A stretch of DNA of 64,000 nucleotides from contig NC_053202.1 in the NCBI RefSeq assembly GCF_905163445.1, forward strand, positions 6,696,001 through 6,760,000, written 5' to 3'. The first letter of the stretch is position 1. Each line of letters begins with the position of its first letter. The translations under genes were made by a program, and so were the position numbers. Of this stretch, positions 51,551 through 62,463 are shown in pieces. The notes under the pieces were generated by a model. The model searched no databases. It was given only the letters and a program-made list of their open reading frames with translations, and was not told the DNA's origin. The DNA comes from Pararge aegeria (taxonomy: Eukaryota; Arthropoda; Insecta; Lepidoptera; Nymphalidae).

Positions 51551-51700
51551 TAATTTATATGATAATTTGAGATGGTGGTAAAAAAAAACAAACGGCTAAG
51601 TTTGCTGTGGGCTTCTTCGTAGACCAGGACCAGGACGCGTTTGAAACCCTCGTAGCTTTAGTTTTAATTTTACGGATATGGTATATACATAGATACACTA
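51551..51700 (+). pseudogene. LINE-Z, part 3 of a split copy
   Basis: TTGAGATGGTGGTAAAAAAA, GGCTAAGTTTGCTGTGGGC, CTTCGTAGACCAGG and ACCCTCGTAGCTTTAG continue part 2 after the two Helitrons, in the same order as at 54.1 kb. Confidence 0.75.
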
Positions 51701-51754
51701 TATATAGATACACCCTCAGGTAAATTTCCTGAGCTCATGAAAAAAAATTGACTG

Positions 51755-51850
51755 CCTTGTGGTTCAAGTGTTTAGCACATTCGACTCTAGATGGACGGTC
51801 TTGGGTTCGAGGCACTGGTTGAGCCACAAATTGTCATGTACTTAGTTTTT
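51755..51850 (+). repeat. tRNA-like SINE fragment, other family
   Basis: TGCCTTGTGGTTCAAGTG, ACTCTAGATGGACGG, CTTGGGTTCGAGGCACTGG and TGAGCCACAAATTGTCATG: A- and B-box-like head of a SINE with a single copy in the window. Confidence 0.5.
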
Positions 51851-53177
51851 AAGTCAATAAAACTTGCGTTGCTTCGAAGAGCTTGTTAAGCCACTGGATC
51901 CAGTTTTCAAGAAAATTAAACGAAAACAACACTTAGCCAACACGAATTAGCGACGTGGTGGGCTTATAAATTTTGTACTGAATGTTTAATATCCATTATC
52001 ATAACATTCAGTGTAAAATTTATACAGCTTAGGAAAATAAAAAGCAAACGTAATATTTTTACGGATAAAAAGCAATTCTGTGTTATCCAACCCTGAAATC
52101 TAGGCCCGTGGCATTTTATAGGCCTGAATAGACAAATTGCTGGACAGAAGTTTTATACAAAAAAACCTTTGTTCTTTTACAGCTAAGGGCTAAATTTCTG
52201 TGAACATTTCATTATCACGGACAATTTGCAGTTCAATGTCGCATTTATAAGCTTGTTATATATGATGAGTAATAGAGAAAGTTGGTAGCGATAGCCAAAC
52301 GCTTTGAAGGTTTAGTTTTAAGTTTTCCTGAAGAATATCAAAACTAGAGATTTTTTTCTATGTTCGTATTTCATCACTTGTCTGAAAGAGATCTCTATTA
52401 TATATAGTTGTATTGTGATTATGTTTTATTGTCTGTACTTTTCTAGGGTGTAAAACTGTGGCCATATAAATAACTCAAAAATAACGTTTGTAACGTTAAT
52501 TTTGGGAATTGATATGGATACAAATTGAACGCATATTGTTACAAACAACCTTATTACTAGTACTGTAAAGCTCATAATTGCGCTTGACAATCTAACGTGT
52601 AGGACTATAGTCAATACCTATGAAACAACAGTAATTCTGACAATTGTCATTAATTTAAAACTTTCCTAGATCATTCATTTTATCATGATTTCCTAGTAAA
52701 GAAGGTTCCAGGCCTCCGATAAGTAGTAAAAACCGGGCTAACTTGTCCGGGTAAGCTTGTCCGAGTCAGTCCGCTCTGAAAGCGAAGTCAATAATTTCAA
52801 GCGAACAAGTGATCAGTTATTGAGAATCCTAGTGTACTCGGCTTCCATTCTGGACTACGATTGACTTGCGATTGGGAGTTTGAAAGTTTGTATTGAAGGG
52901 AAGATTAATGTCTTAAAGAGTCATTAGTAGTTCTTATTGCAAGTCTTCGCAACTTAGCACGTACTAATATGAAAAGATTTTATTACTTTTTTTAGCTACC
53001 ACAGCTGTTAATGCTTCCCAAAAGTTATTGTAAACAAAAGAGTACATCTTTTGTACATTAAATAAAAGAGCCATTGTACATTCAATAAAAGAGTACATTG
53101 TACATTAAGGCGAGAATGGGACTGATTACTAACGGAACGAGTTTTGTATGCAATTTCTTGTATTGGTTAAATTTGTT
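51851..53177. other. Unannotated region
   Basis: About 1.3 kb with no gene or repeat recognised apart from GTACATT repeats near 53040-53105 (TACATTxAATAAAAGAG, three times). Confidence 0.4.
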
Positions 53178-53440
53178 TAACCACCTAGCGCAGTGGGCAG
53201 CTATAAACCCCCGGCGAGGGAAATCTATAACTTCTTAATTTTCACTAGTCTATCTGGTCTTGTGGGAAGGCTTTAGCCGTGTCTTGTTACCACCCTACCG
53301 ACAAAGGCGTGCCACCAAGCGATCAAGCGTTCTGGTATGTATTTTATGTAATTGTCAACAGGTTAGCATCTTAGACTGGATTGACTTATCCTGAGGTAAT
53401 ATTGCATTCGCGGGCTAACTTGTAGTAGTAAAATAAAAAT
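53178..53440 (+). repeat. SINE-B copy, diverged
   Basis: CACCTAGCGCAGTGGGCAG, a lost B box, CTTCTTAATTTTCACTAG, ACCACCCTACCGACAAAGG, AACAGGTTAGCATCTTAG, GGGCTAACTTGTAGTAG, AATAAAAAT. Confidence 0.82.
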
Positions 53441-54079
53441 ATGTGTTTATGCATGAATACTTAGTGCTGTGTAGTGGCGGCAGTACTACGCCTCCTCGTT
53501 CTACGGTACCATCTACCGCGACCACCAACGCGTTTTTTTTTGTTTTTTTTTTAATAGATTGAACCAGCGTGGTTATGAGTAAACCAAAGGACTTTTACTC
53601 CAGCAGTAGGTTGTTATAAGCTTTTACATGGGTCCTTATGTACACGTGTTGGTCACCAAGTTTATTTTGAATACCAAAATTATTTTCGAAAAAGAAGATC
53701 GAAAATTCAGGCATCCAATATGCCCAGAAGACCCACAAACTGCGAAAAGAAAATTCAATCGCTCTATCTGAATGAAATAATAATTTAGGATCAGCTAGTA
53801 ACGTAATACACTTTTGAGATGTCTGTTAGAATATTATATTCCCAAAGTGCCCCTTGTGCGAAGCCAGCCGCATTTTCCTCTATTTGAAAGACTGGAAAAA
53901 TGTTTTGAAAGCTATTTTTGATATTACAAGATATTACGTACTTTATAGTCAGCTTATTCTGTCGCATCTGGTTTATATTAAAATGTTATAATCTCAAAAG
54001 TACTAAATTAATCCTATACCAGCTTATTTAAAAGAAAGACACAGAATTAAGGACGATTACAAAATCCTCATTCAGCCAT
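53441..54079. other. Unannotated region
   Basis: No gene or repeat recognised apart from a T-rich run near 53530. Confidence 0.4.
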
Positions 54080-54425
54080 TATTGAATGCAGTCTAGTGTT
54101 TTTCCTACTATAGTATTAAGGACTACGTCAACGATAAAAATGCTTGGGTGTAAATTATTGTTCTAACCAGGTTGCTTCTCTTAATAGTTTTTGAATGACA
54201 ATGTGAGATGGTGATCAAGAAAAAAAAAATAACAACCGGCTAAGTTTGTTGTGGGCTTCTTCTTAGACCAGAGAGCGTATGGAACCCTCGTAGCTTTAGT
54301 TTTAAGTTGACGAATTTATTTATCGCCATCAACTCACTCCTATGTCATATTTTACATGTAATGTACGCACCAAAGGTGCCATCTATGTGCCTATTTGAAT
54401 AAAGATTTATTTGACTTTGACTTTT
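54080..54425 (+). pseudogene. LINE-Z 3' fragment
   Basis: ATGCTTGGGTGTAAATTATTG, GTTCTAACCAGGTTGC, CAACCGGCTAAGTTTG, GTGGGCTTCTTCTTAGACC, TCGCCATCAACTCACTCC, TGAATAAAGATTTATTTGAC. It is the best copy of the family's 3' end, with a plausible AATAAA signal. Confidence 0.8.
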
Positions 54426-54957
54426 ACTTTGTGTCCAAAAACAGTGAAAACGCCCCGCGCACAGAGAGTGGACGGGAATCGCGAGTGCAGCAGTATTATT
54501 TCGCCTAGCGACCAATTGACCAGAATTTACGAAGCTGACTGCCAACCTTCGCTAGTCGGAGAGGCACCACAAGAAGAAGAAGCTAGTAAACGTTTAAAAC
54601 ATTACAGGTAAATTAATAACTGTCAACTCCTAATGCTATAAAGTGACTAACAGTTCATTCGAGAAACACTTCTAAAGTGGAGTGGTTTTTAATGGTTTAA
54701 TATAGTCGTGTACACGGTTTCTGTATGCTCTTAATTTTATGTAGATAAAGTACTTGCTGGGATAGGTTATTTACAATATTGAGGTCTAAAACCATATTTT
54801 CATTTCCTATGCAATGTTAGATTAGTCAAAGCTGAGCACTAAATTATCAGGGAATCATTGAAAAAATATTAATTTCAGTGTAAGTTATTTTCATCAGCAT
54901 CACAAGTGGCCTTTAACTGTTCACTGCTGGATTAAAGTACCTACTCGCCAACGAATA
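54426..54957. other. Unannotated region
   Basis: Opposed short frames at 54345-54611 have no domain. No repeat recognised. Confidence 0.4.
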
Positions 54958-55166
54958 GTGGCGTGCATAGAGGGCATGCACATAAGGGGAGGGTATTCAT
55001 ATGATATCTAATGAAGGAAATCTTCAGTTCGAGTTATAAATACTTAAGGATAGGATTTTTATAGCTCTTACAATATCTATCTTTAAGTTTTTTATAACTC
55101 TTAATGGAGATTTTCTTCATTTTATATCACCTACATACCTTGTGCCTACCCTCTATGCACGCCAGG
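54958..55166. mobile_element. MITE with TGGCGTGCATAGAGGG ends
   Basis: Left TAGTGGCGTGCATAGAGGG and right CCCTCTATGCACGCCA are inverted repeats of at least 16 bp, extending with mismatches to about 25. An imperfect 8-bp flank duplication is visible (CCAACGAA left, GCAACGAA right). It has no coding frame. The ends resemble 37739-37872, and an 8-bp duplication suits a hAT-type element. Confidence 0.75.
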
Positions 55167-55169
55167 CAA

Positions 55170-55348
55170 CGAAGGTCTGCCCATAATCACCACGCTGGGC
55201 AGACAGGTTAGAGATCTCTGTAGATGGTAGTGGTAGCACAGAGCTCGCTGTTGCCCGTTCTCAGTAAAACTTCCTTAGTCGCCTCGTACAAAACCCGTGT
55301 TAAGAGGAGGGTTGGTGGCCACGGTATTCTGATCTGCCGTCACCATAC
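55170..55348 (-). repeat. Dispersed repeat with RTE-like 3' end
   Basis: Reverse of 47851-48060: CCCATAATCACCACGCTGGG, TTAGTCGCCTCGTACAA and GTATTCTGATCTGCCGTC on plus. It abuts the MITE on the left. Confidence 0.6.
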
Positions 55349-55546
55349 GGCATATTACTAAAAAAAAATATATATGCAAAAAAAAACAGAACCAGTCACT
55401 GTTGCCGCGGCAGTGAATCAATGAGGTTATAATGTAATACATTAACCTGGCCCTACTTTGCTGTAATAAAATAGCTACTGAGTACTGATATTAGAGACTA
55501 AACTCTTACCACTGTATATCTTCGAAAGACAAGAGCTGACCTTTTG

Positions 55547-55876
55547 AAGACCTCCTTTGCGCAGTTGTGAGCGCTGTGGATTTAAGTGAGAGGTCCCGGA
55601 TTCGATACCCAGCAGGGGAAATTTGGCAATTAATAATTTCTGAATTTTCTCTGGTTTGATCTGGTAGGAGTCCTCTGACGTGGCTAGTTACCACTCTACA
55701 GACAAAGAAATGCCGCTCAGCGATTTAGCGTTCCAGTACGATTTCTCGTAGAAAAAGATTAGTGGTATAGGTTTAATATAACTGCCATAACTGCCATAAC
55801 CTAACAGGTTAGCCCGTTACCATCTTAGACTGCATCATCACTTACTCTAACCTAACTCATAGTGGAATAAAAAAAA
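55547..55876 (+). repeat. SINE-B, full length
   Basis: GACCTCCTTTGCGCAGTTG, CCCGGATTCGATACCCAGC, AATAATTTCTGAATTTTCTC, CAGACAAAGAAATGCCGCTC, GGTTTAATATAACTGCC, AACAGGTTAGCCCGTTACC, GTGGAATAAAAAAAAG. TGCCATAACTGCCATAACC shows a small internal duplication. The 62-codon minus frame over it is not a gene. Confidence 0.95.
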
Positions 55877-56191
55877 GACAGAGGAAGCTTTTTTCTTAAC
55901 GTGTAGACAGCGCGGCGCTTGACTACAGTCATAGCTGATGGTAACTCATGGAGCTAAGATGGTCGAAGATTCCTTTGCAAAGAAGATCTTTCCACTCTGG
56001 ATTTAAAAAAAAAACATATTATAGGTTTTTGGGTCCCCTTCTCATTTTGAAAAGACAACCGTGCCTCATAGAGTACGTTAAGCCGTCAACTACCAACCTG
56101 CATTGTTGGTTCTTAAAGTCATAAATCCTACCGTTTTCCAACTCACCTGTTGTAAGAATCCTATAAAGTCCTTACAGTACGTAAACTATTC
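55877..56191. other. Unannotated region
   Basis: No gene or repeat recognised. Confidence 0.4.
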
Positions 56192-56463
56192 TTGTTGTCC
56201 ATTACCCTTAAGACACATTCATCCCTTACATTAGATCCCACATTCCCCGCTAACAAACGCAGAAGCGACATTCTTTGCCGTATCGTTTATAATCTCCGAA
56301 CATCCTTCTTTAAACACCAACATTCATTCTTAGCTCCCTATATATATAACAAGATCAATAAAAAATTAAATATCTATCCCATGCCTAAATGCAAAATACA
56401 CACACACACACCCACAAAACAACTCACATATATAAAATACACTAAATCTAGTGGAACATACGT
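56192..56463 (+). pseudogene. LINE C-terminal fragment
   Basis: The open frame reads FPANKRRSDILCRIVYNLRT, FFKHQHSFLAPYIYNKINKK and IYPMPKCKI. This has the usual 'R..........F.......YN.I...' signature of a LINE ORF2 end, ending in a compositionally simple ACAC stretch. The next segment starts in another frame at an internal RT position, so two different LINE fragments are joined here. Confidence 0.5.
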
Positions 56464-57635
56464 GGTAAACTCCTTATCTGGATAAAAGACTTCCTAAACG
56501 AAAGAAAATTCCGCGTGAGGATTGGCAATGAATTTTCAAGTATTCGCCCAGTACGCAGCGGCGTGCCTCAAGGTTCTGTACTAGGGCCGATATTATTCAC
56601 CCTGTACTTAACCGATCTGCAAAATGTTTTAAATCTTCCTTTTTCCCTGTTCGCTGATGACACAAAATTCTTCGGGAACCCTATGCATCAGCATAAAATG
56701 ATTCAACAAGATTTGAATGCTATTTTAAAGTGGACGAAGGAATGGCTACTATCGCTAAATGTCAATAAGTGCACTGTTTTACATCTTGGTAGGAAGAACC
56801 CACGGCTGCCATATTATCTAGGTAATAAGCAATTAAAAGTGGTGGATACACAAAAAGACCTAGGCGTGATCATAAGCAGTGATCTAAAATGGGAAGCGCA
56901 CATTGTGGCTATTGTCAGTAAGGTCAACTCTATCCTTTACACAATTAGGAAAGCATTTTTTATATAAATAAGAAAACCTTCATACAGATATATAAGACAT
57001 ATGTAAGACCTTTATTGGAGTATGCTTTCCAGGTCTGGAGTCCCTATTTTGTCAAGGATATAGAAATGCTTGAAAAGGTTCAGAGACGAGCCACTAAACT
57101 GCCAAGAGAATTGAGAAATCTTTCATATGAGCAAAGGCTTGCAAACCTGGGACTCAGCACCCTTAAAAGTAGGCGAGAAAGAGGTGATCTCATTGAAACT
57201 TATAAAATATTAAATAAGTATTACAACATACCGAATTTTGAGGAAATATTTTCAAAAAAGAGTAACCCCAGATTAAGGAGCTATGGTCTCAAACTTGAAT
57301 ATCAGCAGGCATCGTCTAATCCTTCCAAGCACTTTATCAGCAATAGAGTTATACAAATGTGGAATGCCTTGCCTGAAGATGTAGTGACTGCAGAATCACT
57401 GAATCAGTTTAAGAATAGACTGGATAAACATCAAAAAGACAAAGAGCGCAAGAAATGATATAGACGCATCAGCGAAAGCTGCTTAGTCTATTATATAATA
57501 ATAATAACATTTGTATAATTAGATTACTATAACTCGTAGGTGGGCGGTGGTACATGCAGCACAGTTTTTACTATTGCAGTGCCACCCTTGCTAAGTGTTT
57601 TAAGTGCTGTTTCAAATAAAATATTTATTATTTAC
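56464..57635 (+). pseudogene. CR1-like LINE, RT half, frameshifted
   Basis: From KLLIWIKDFLNERKFRVRIG through SGVPQGSVLGPILFTLYLTD, FADDTKFFG (catalytic FADD) and KDLGVIISSDLKWEAHI; the frame breaks with a stop at about 56967. The next frame continues NKKTFIQIYKTYVRPLLEYA, VQRRATKLPRELRNLSYEQR, IQMWNALPEDV and FKNRLDKHQKDKERKK, stop at 57458. A 3' UTR ends in AATAAAATATTTATTATTT. The N-terminal half (endonuclease, first RT motifs) is missing. A related fragment lies at 40.3-40.7 kb. Confidence 0.88.
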
Positions 57636-57930
57636 TAGTGTACCCAGCCCGCTTCGCCGATCTAGATTTTGCTTTATTTTATTTAAATAATAAGCTCTGT
57701 CACAATAAGGTCTGAAGAATGGCTTGCTGTAGTAAGCCATTCTCCTAAGAGAAAGGATTGAGTTCAGTGGGACATGAGGACGAAGCTGTAGAACATGACT
57801 AAGACTCGATAACTTAATACCCCATACAGTGTACGGAGATACGAAATTTCCATATTCAATTTTCTTGCGTATCTAAAAGGAAAATAATAAGAAATATAAC
57901 TCCTACGGGACAAGAGCACGGGCGTTTCGA
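57636..57930 (-). mobile_element. Possible Helitron-like element
   Basis: Plus strand starts ACTAGTGTACCCAGCCCGC and TTCGCC, the reverse of GGCGAAGCGGGCTGGGTACACTAG, a Helitron-type CTAG end. The 5' end cannot be placed. It sits directly at the LINE 3' terminus. Confidence 0.4.
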
Positions 57931-58927
57931 TACGATGAAGTAGAAGAAAAATATTCCAATGTTATTCTAAAATATATTTTGGAAGCTTTGGTAATCTATG
58001 TAACTCCGCTATCCTTTTTGTGACTTTTTTTTTACTATAAGCGTGGTTTTTTACTGTTTTTGGGTGCAATTTCGGGCTTTCCTTGAGAACAAGACATTGG
58101 CCTGTAATAAAGGAAGTTTATTTCCATCTCCAGAATGCAAGTAACAGAATGTCGAATGGAAGATCTACAATACGAGTAATATCTCTTTTTGGAGCGATAT
58201 GATATCCTTTGTGGGGTGACCATAAATATCTAAAGTGTAACTTTCGTATTCTAAAATAAAACATAATAATACAAAAAAAAAAAAAAAGTTATCTAATTCT
58301 GTGAATTCGTAGTTCACAGAATTCGATTATGTATTAAAATTTGCGCACTAGACAAAATAATCCTGTAAAATTTTTACAACTCTTTAAAAAAAATATGAGT
58401 GTGCTATTCTCCACAAAGCAAGTTACAAATTCAAGATCTAGGAGACAAGTTATTTACATTGGAAGGTCACAAATAAATCCAGGATATCTATTTTACTACT
58501 GAGAAATATGAAATATATATACAGAACATATTTCCATTAAAATTCCCGTATTTTTAGTCATACACGAGAATATTATAATAGTTATAATTATTGTCATATT
58601 ATGAAATTGGAGCTGTCACTGCACCGCTGTGAGAACAAAGACCGAAGAATGTACCATTTGTAGAGTCACCATAATTATATGCATCAAAGTTCTAATCTTT
58701 CGCATAAGACTTTATTCTTAAATAAATACCAGTTCACAAACGTATTCGGAAAAAATAATCCAATTGAAAACTGACATCCTTACTCTCTAAAAGGAAAGTA
58801 TATTTTATCTTTCCCTCTGTCTTTAGTGACATTTAGTGGTGATGAATCTAACGAGTTCCTTAATAGCACAAAAAATTAGTAACAAGAGTTAACAATGCAG
58901 TAGAATTTGAGTGTTCAAATACAATGT
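57931..58927. other. Unannotated region
   Basis: An A-run near 58270 is followed by AATTCTGTGAA...TTCACAGAATT, an 11-bp palindrome at about 58294-58322. No gene or other repeat. Confidence 0.4.
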
Positions 58928-59062
58928 TCATGTATATTCTAAGTATTTATGTATATTATTTATAAAAAAATATTCATCAGTCATCTTAGTACCCATAACA
59001 CAAGCTACTCTTAAATTAGGGCTAGGTGGCGATGCCATAATATACTTATTTATTTATTTATT
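58928..59062 (+). repeat. SINE-A 3' fragment
   Basis: CATGTATATTCTAAGTATTTATG, AAAAAATATTCATCAGTC, AGTACCCATAACACAAGC, GGGCTAGGTGGCGATG, TATTTATTTATTTATT. The head is missing. Confidence 0.85.
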
Positions 59063-59209
59063 ATATTATTAATTTAATAATGTTTCCCAATGCAGCCGGG
59101 CACTAACTCGTTTCTTTATTTTCAAATAAAGTCTACGCAAATTTAAAATAACAAAACACTCCGCATTGGGGCACATGCAATAACTAGCGGTCCCTCGTGA
59201 TTTCATGTA

Positions 59210-59490
59210 TAAGTCAATCTTAAAAGATAGTCGTATGCTTTTACAGGGGAAACACTGTCATACATAATTTTATCGAAACTTTAACCGTTTAACGCAGCGC
59301 ACGCAGCGGAAGCTCTCAAAAGAAAAAAAAAAACCCCGATTTTTAAACATTCTTTTATTGGTCTTAGCGTGAGGATGTATTCTTTCATTGGTCTTAGCGT
59401 GAAGCCTTCCTCGATAAATGGGCTATCCAACACAAAGATAAATTTTCTAATCGGACCAGTAGTTCCTGAGACCATCGCACTCAATTGTGT
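59210..59490 (+). repeat. Dispersed repeat shared with 9.95-10.2 kb
   Basis: Same block order as 9950-10225. In addition the segment ATTCTTTxATTGGTCTTAGCGTGA is duplicated in tandem (59348-59402). It ends near ATCGGACCAGTAGTTCCTGAG. Confidence 0.6.
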
Positions 59491-59794
59491 AATAATTCAT
59501 TCATAATTTAATAAAACCCGATTGGGTTTTATTAAATTATGTTACGCCATAATAGGTCTATTATTATGCTTATTTAAAAAATGTATATATTTTTTTCATA
59601 TAAATAAATAATAAGAAAAATAAACTATTAATTTAATTTTTTAACACATCTATTTATTTATTATTTAACTGAGCCAATGATGCACGACAAAGTAAAGTAA
59701 CCGTGTTGATGCAGAAGCGGCAAACTAAATGTCATGCACCGCGTGTTGACTCTATTGCTATTGCCAGTGTTTATTACTGTTTTTATCCTGTGAA
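59491..59794. other. Unannotated AT-rich region
   Basis: ATTTAATAAAACCCGATTGGGTTTTATTAAAT near 59505-59537 is a perfect palindrome of about 32 bases. Otherwise nothing recognised. Confidence 0.5.
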
Positions 59795-59928
59795 GTCGTA
59801 TGTTTTTCTGGGATAAAAAGTAGCCTGGGTTACTCCGTCCTTTTTACAAACTTTATGCCAAAAATTAAATAATTAAGGAAGGACAAACAAACAAACACAC
59901 TTTCACAATTTTTAACATTAGTAGAGAT
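59795..59928 (-). mobile_element. Helitron-like 5' end fragment
   Basis: Plus strand CACTTTCACAATTTTTAAC then ATTAGTAGAGATGG is a reversed TCTCTACTAAT start. ATAAAAAGTAGCCTGGGTTAC is typical of another lepidopteran Helitron subfamily. The 3' end is not seen. Confidence 0.5.
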
Positions 59929-59929
59929 G

Positions 59930-60165
59930 GAAAGAAGGAAATGGAGAGAGCTGGGGGAAGCCTACGCCGGAGAGGCGACTTCTACCGCAAGTAACAACGA
60001 ATAAGAATTAACACAAGCTATTAAATTAATGTAACGTAATGAAATATGTAATTTGGTAAATATTTATAAATTTAATTATGTAATGTAGTGAAATTATGTA
60101 AGTGAATGTAATATGTAATTCTTAACTTAATGGTGGTAGAATAAATAGCTTTTTTATTTTTTTAT
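59930..60165 (+). pseudogene. RTE-like LINE 3' terminus
   Basis: Reads KWRELGEAYAGEATSTASNN then a stop at 60002, resembling the final residues of RTE-type ORFs ('W..LGEA'). An AT-rich 3' UTR ends in GAATAAATAGC and T/A runs. Very short evidence. Confidence 0.4.
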
Positions 60166-60949
60166 TTTAGGAATTGTCTAAGCTACTTTTATAAAGGCAG
60201 TAATCCTGAGTGCATTATAATAAATCTACAGTCAAAATGCTATATATTTCAGACAGCGCATCTAGATGGCTTGGCTAAATACAGTCGAATTGCCTCACGG
60301 CCGAAGGATTACAAATAAATGGGCAAACGAGACAACGTTTGATCCTCGATTCGGATCAATTGAGCTGGGACAAAGGGCAACAGATTGAATAAATTTACCG
60401 ATACGTTAAGTGAATAACAATTGTGTTAAATTCTTCAGTTCATAAATAAAATAGCTCATTCGCGTGCATATACTCGTGGGATATGCATTAAACGGGAAGA
60501 TATAAAAGGAAAAAGGAGAAAATCTCTGGTACGAGTTATAACAACTTGTGGGTAGGCTTTTTATAACTCGTCCCTTAACTTAATTATAACTGGTACTGGA
60601 ATTTTGTTTAACTTTATATCATCTCTGTCTGCGTCTACATAGTATTTTTATTTTGTTTTTATGCTATTTATTTTAATACATAAACTACTAAAATTAATAT
60701 TCTTCGCGTCCTGCATGTATTTGTTTGGACATTCTGCACATTCCTCTAATATCTAATAAGTGATAAACGACTAGGACACCGGGAGGTATCTTTGCATCGT
60801 TCGAGTCCATGTAGGACTGAATTGTATCGAAAATGCATCCGTATTTACGAGTGTACCAAAATACACACAAACTCAATGTCATGAACATATTATTTACCCA
60901 CTTTATAAAATAAATGTAACATAAGTTTAAAGTATGCACGCCACGGCTA
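60166..60949. other. Unannotated region
   Basis: No gene or repeat recognised. GGTACGAGTTATAACAAC and its approximate inverse GTTATAACTCG flank a short segment near 60530-60570. Confidence 0.4.
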
Positions 60950-61245
60950 GCTGTGGCTTTAATTGCAATAACTGCATCCCTAAAAATCCTATCCAGAATA
61001 GATGTGAAGGTTTATAAGAATGTATAGATGTATTTATTAATTATATTATGTATTTTTGATCTATTGTTGTAAACTAATTTATGTATTAGTATGTAGTTAT
61101 TTGCATGTATGTATTTTAAAAATTTGTACAACCAGCAGTCTATTCTCCCTGGCCGAGATCGCTATTAAGCGATAAGGCCGCCTCTTGTATTTTATTTTAT
61201 TGTTGTAATGTTAATTATGTGGTATACAAAGAAAAATTTAAATAT
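60950..61245 (+). pseudogene. LINE-G 3' UTR
   Basis: TGGCCGAGATCGCTATTAAGC, GATAAGGCCGCCTCTTGTATT and TTATGTGGTATACAAAG match the reverse of 2.45 kb and 37.4 kb. It is a 3' UTR with the conserved hairpin (GATCGCTATTAAGCGAT). Confidence 0.65.
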
Positions 61246-61328
61246 ATATGTATGTTTGTTACATATTCACTTTCTACTGAAAAAATCTTGATAAAATGGG
61301 ACATTTAAGTCGATTTTTTTTGGTTTAT

Positions 61329-61550
61329 TTTTTTAATTCCACTACTAATAAGCCCTTAACTGAAATCTCACCTGGTGGTAAGTTATGATGCAGCCTAAAA
61401 TGTTAGCGGGCTATGTTAGGCCGTATGGTAGTCATACCCCTAATCGGTTTCTACGCGACACAGCACCGGAACACTGAATCGCTTAGTAGCACGTCTTTGT
61501 CGATAGGGTGGTAACTAGCCACGGTCAAAGCTTCTCACCAGACAAAAACT
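61329..61550 (-). repeat. SINE-B copy, head missing
   Basis: Plus strand: TTTTTTTAATTCCACTACTAA, GAAATCTCACCTGGTGGTAAG, CATACCCCTAATCGGTTTC, TACGCGACACAGCACCGG, GCACGTCTTTGTCGATAGG, GGTGGTAACTAGCCACGG, TCTCACCAGAC. Confidence 0.9.
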
Positions 61551-61629
61551 GCTTTAGTTAGTCCCTCTAAAGGCCGAAGCTTCCCTTACAGAGGGACTGA
61601 TTTTGATCTCCAGCACGCCTGTAACATTT

Positions 61630-61797
61630 TAAGGCTTTGTGTGTTTTTAATTTAAGTTATTAGAATATCACATTCTTCAACAGTAAAGGAAAACATCGTG
61701 AGGATACCTGCATGCCTGAGAGTTCCCATAATATTCTCAAAGGTGTGTGGAGTATACCAGTCCGCCAGCGTGGTTGATTCCTTCTTAACCCATTCTT
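61630..61797 (+). repeat. SINE-C, left part (split by SINE-A)
   Basis: TATCACATTCTTCAACAGTAAAGG, AAAACATCGTGAGGATACC, TGCATGCCTGAGAGTTCCC, AAGGTGTGTGGAGTATACC, CAGCGTGGTTGATTCC. It stops at CCCATTCTT and resumes at 62075. Confidence 0.85.
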
Positions 61798-62074
61798 TGA
61801 CAGCCGAGTGGCGCAGTGGGCAGCGACCCTGCTTTCTGAGTCCAAGGTCGTAGGTTCGATTCCCACAACTGGAGAATGTTTGTGTGATGAACATGAATGT
61901 TTTTCAGTGCTTGGGTGTTTATCTGTATATTGTAAGTATTTATGTGTATTATATTTATAAAAAAATATTCATCAGCTATCTCAGTATCCATAACACAAGC
62001 TACGCTTACTTTGGGGCTAGATGGCGATGTGTGTATTGTCGTAGTATATTTATTAATTAATTTATTTATTTATT
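61798..62074 (+). repeat. SINE-A, full length, nested
   Basis: ACAGCCGAGTGGCGCAGTGG, GTAGGTTCGATTCCCAC, GATGAACATGAATGTTTTTC, GCTTGGGTGTTTATCTG, AAGCTACGCTTACTTTGGGGC, TAGATGGCGATGTGTG, TTGTCGTAGTATATTTATT. A young-looking copy; opposed frames over it are not genes. Confidence 0.96.
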
Positions 62075-62125
62075 TTCGTTGTGGGAGAAGACCCGTGCCC
62101 TGTAGTAGGTCGGTGATGATGATGA
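62075..62125 (+). repeat. SINE-C, right part (split by SINE-A)
   Basis: TGTGGGAGAAGACCCGTGCC, CTGTAGTAGGTCGGTGATG, ATGATGATGAC: the end of the SINE-C interrupted at 61797, with its GATGAT tail. Confidence 0.85.
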
Positions 62126-62463
62126 CAATGATCATAAAGTAATAGGAAATAAAACATCAGTTAGCACATTTTAACCATTTATTATAATAACTTTTACGCA
62201 ATATCTACAGTAATAGTTACGACATTTAATACTGCAACAAGACTCAAAGATAAAAACAATATTATTTTAATAATTATTTAATATTTATAATATGTATTCT
62301 AATTATACACAAATATCAAGCTTAATGCGGTATAGTTATTGCTTTTAATTTCAGATTTTTACATTATTTACAATTTTAAATATTCTCCTTTTTACACACA
62401 CTCTACATTTACAATAATTTTATCTTAGAAGAAAACGTTTTTATTGAAGACAAGTAGATCACT
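62126..62463. other. Unannotated AT-rich region
   Basis: No gene or repeat recognised. Confidence 0.4.
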
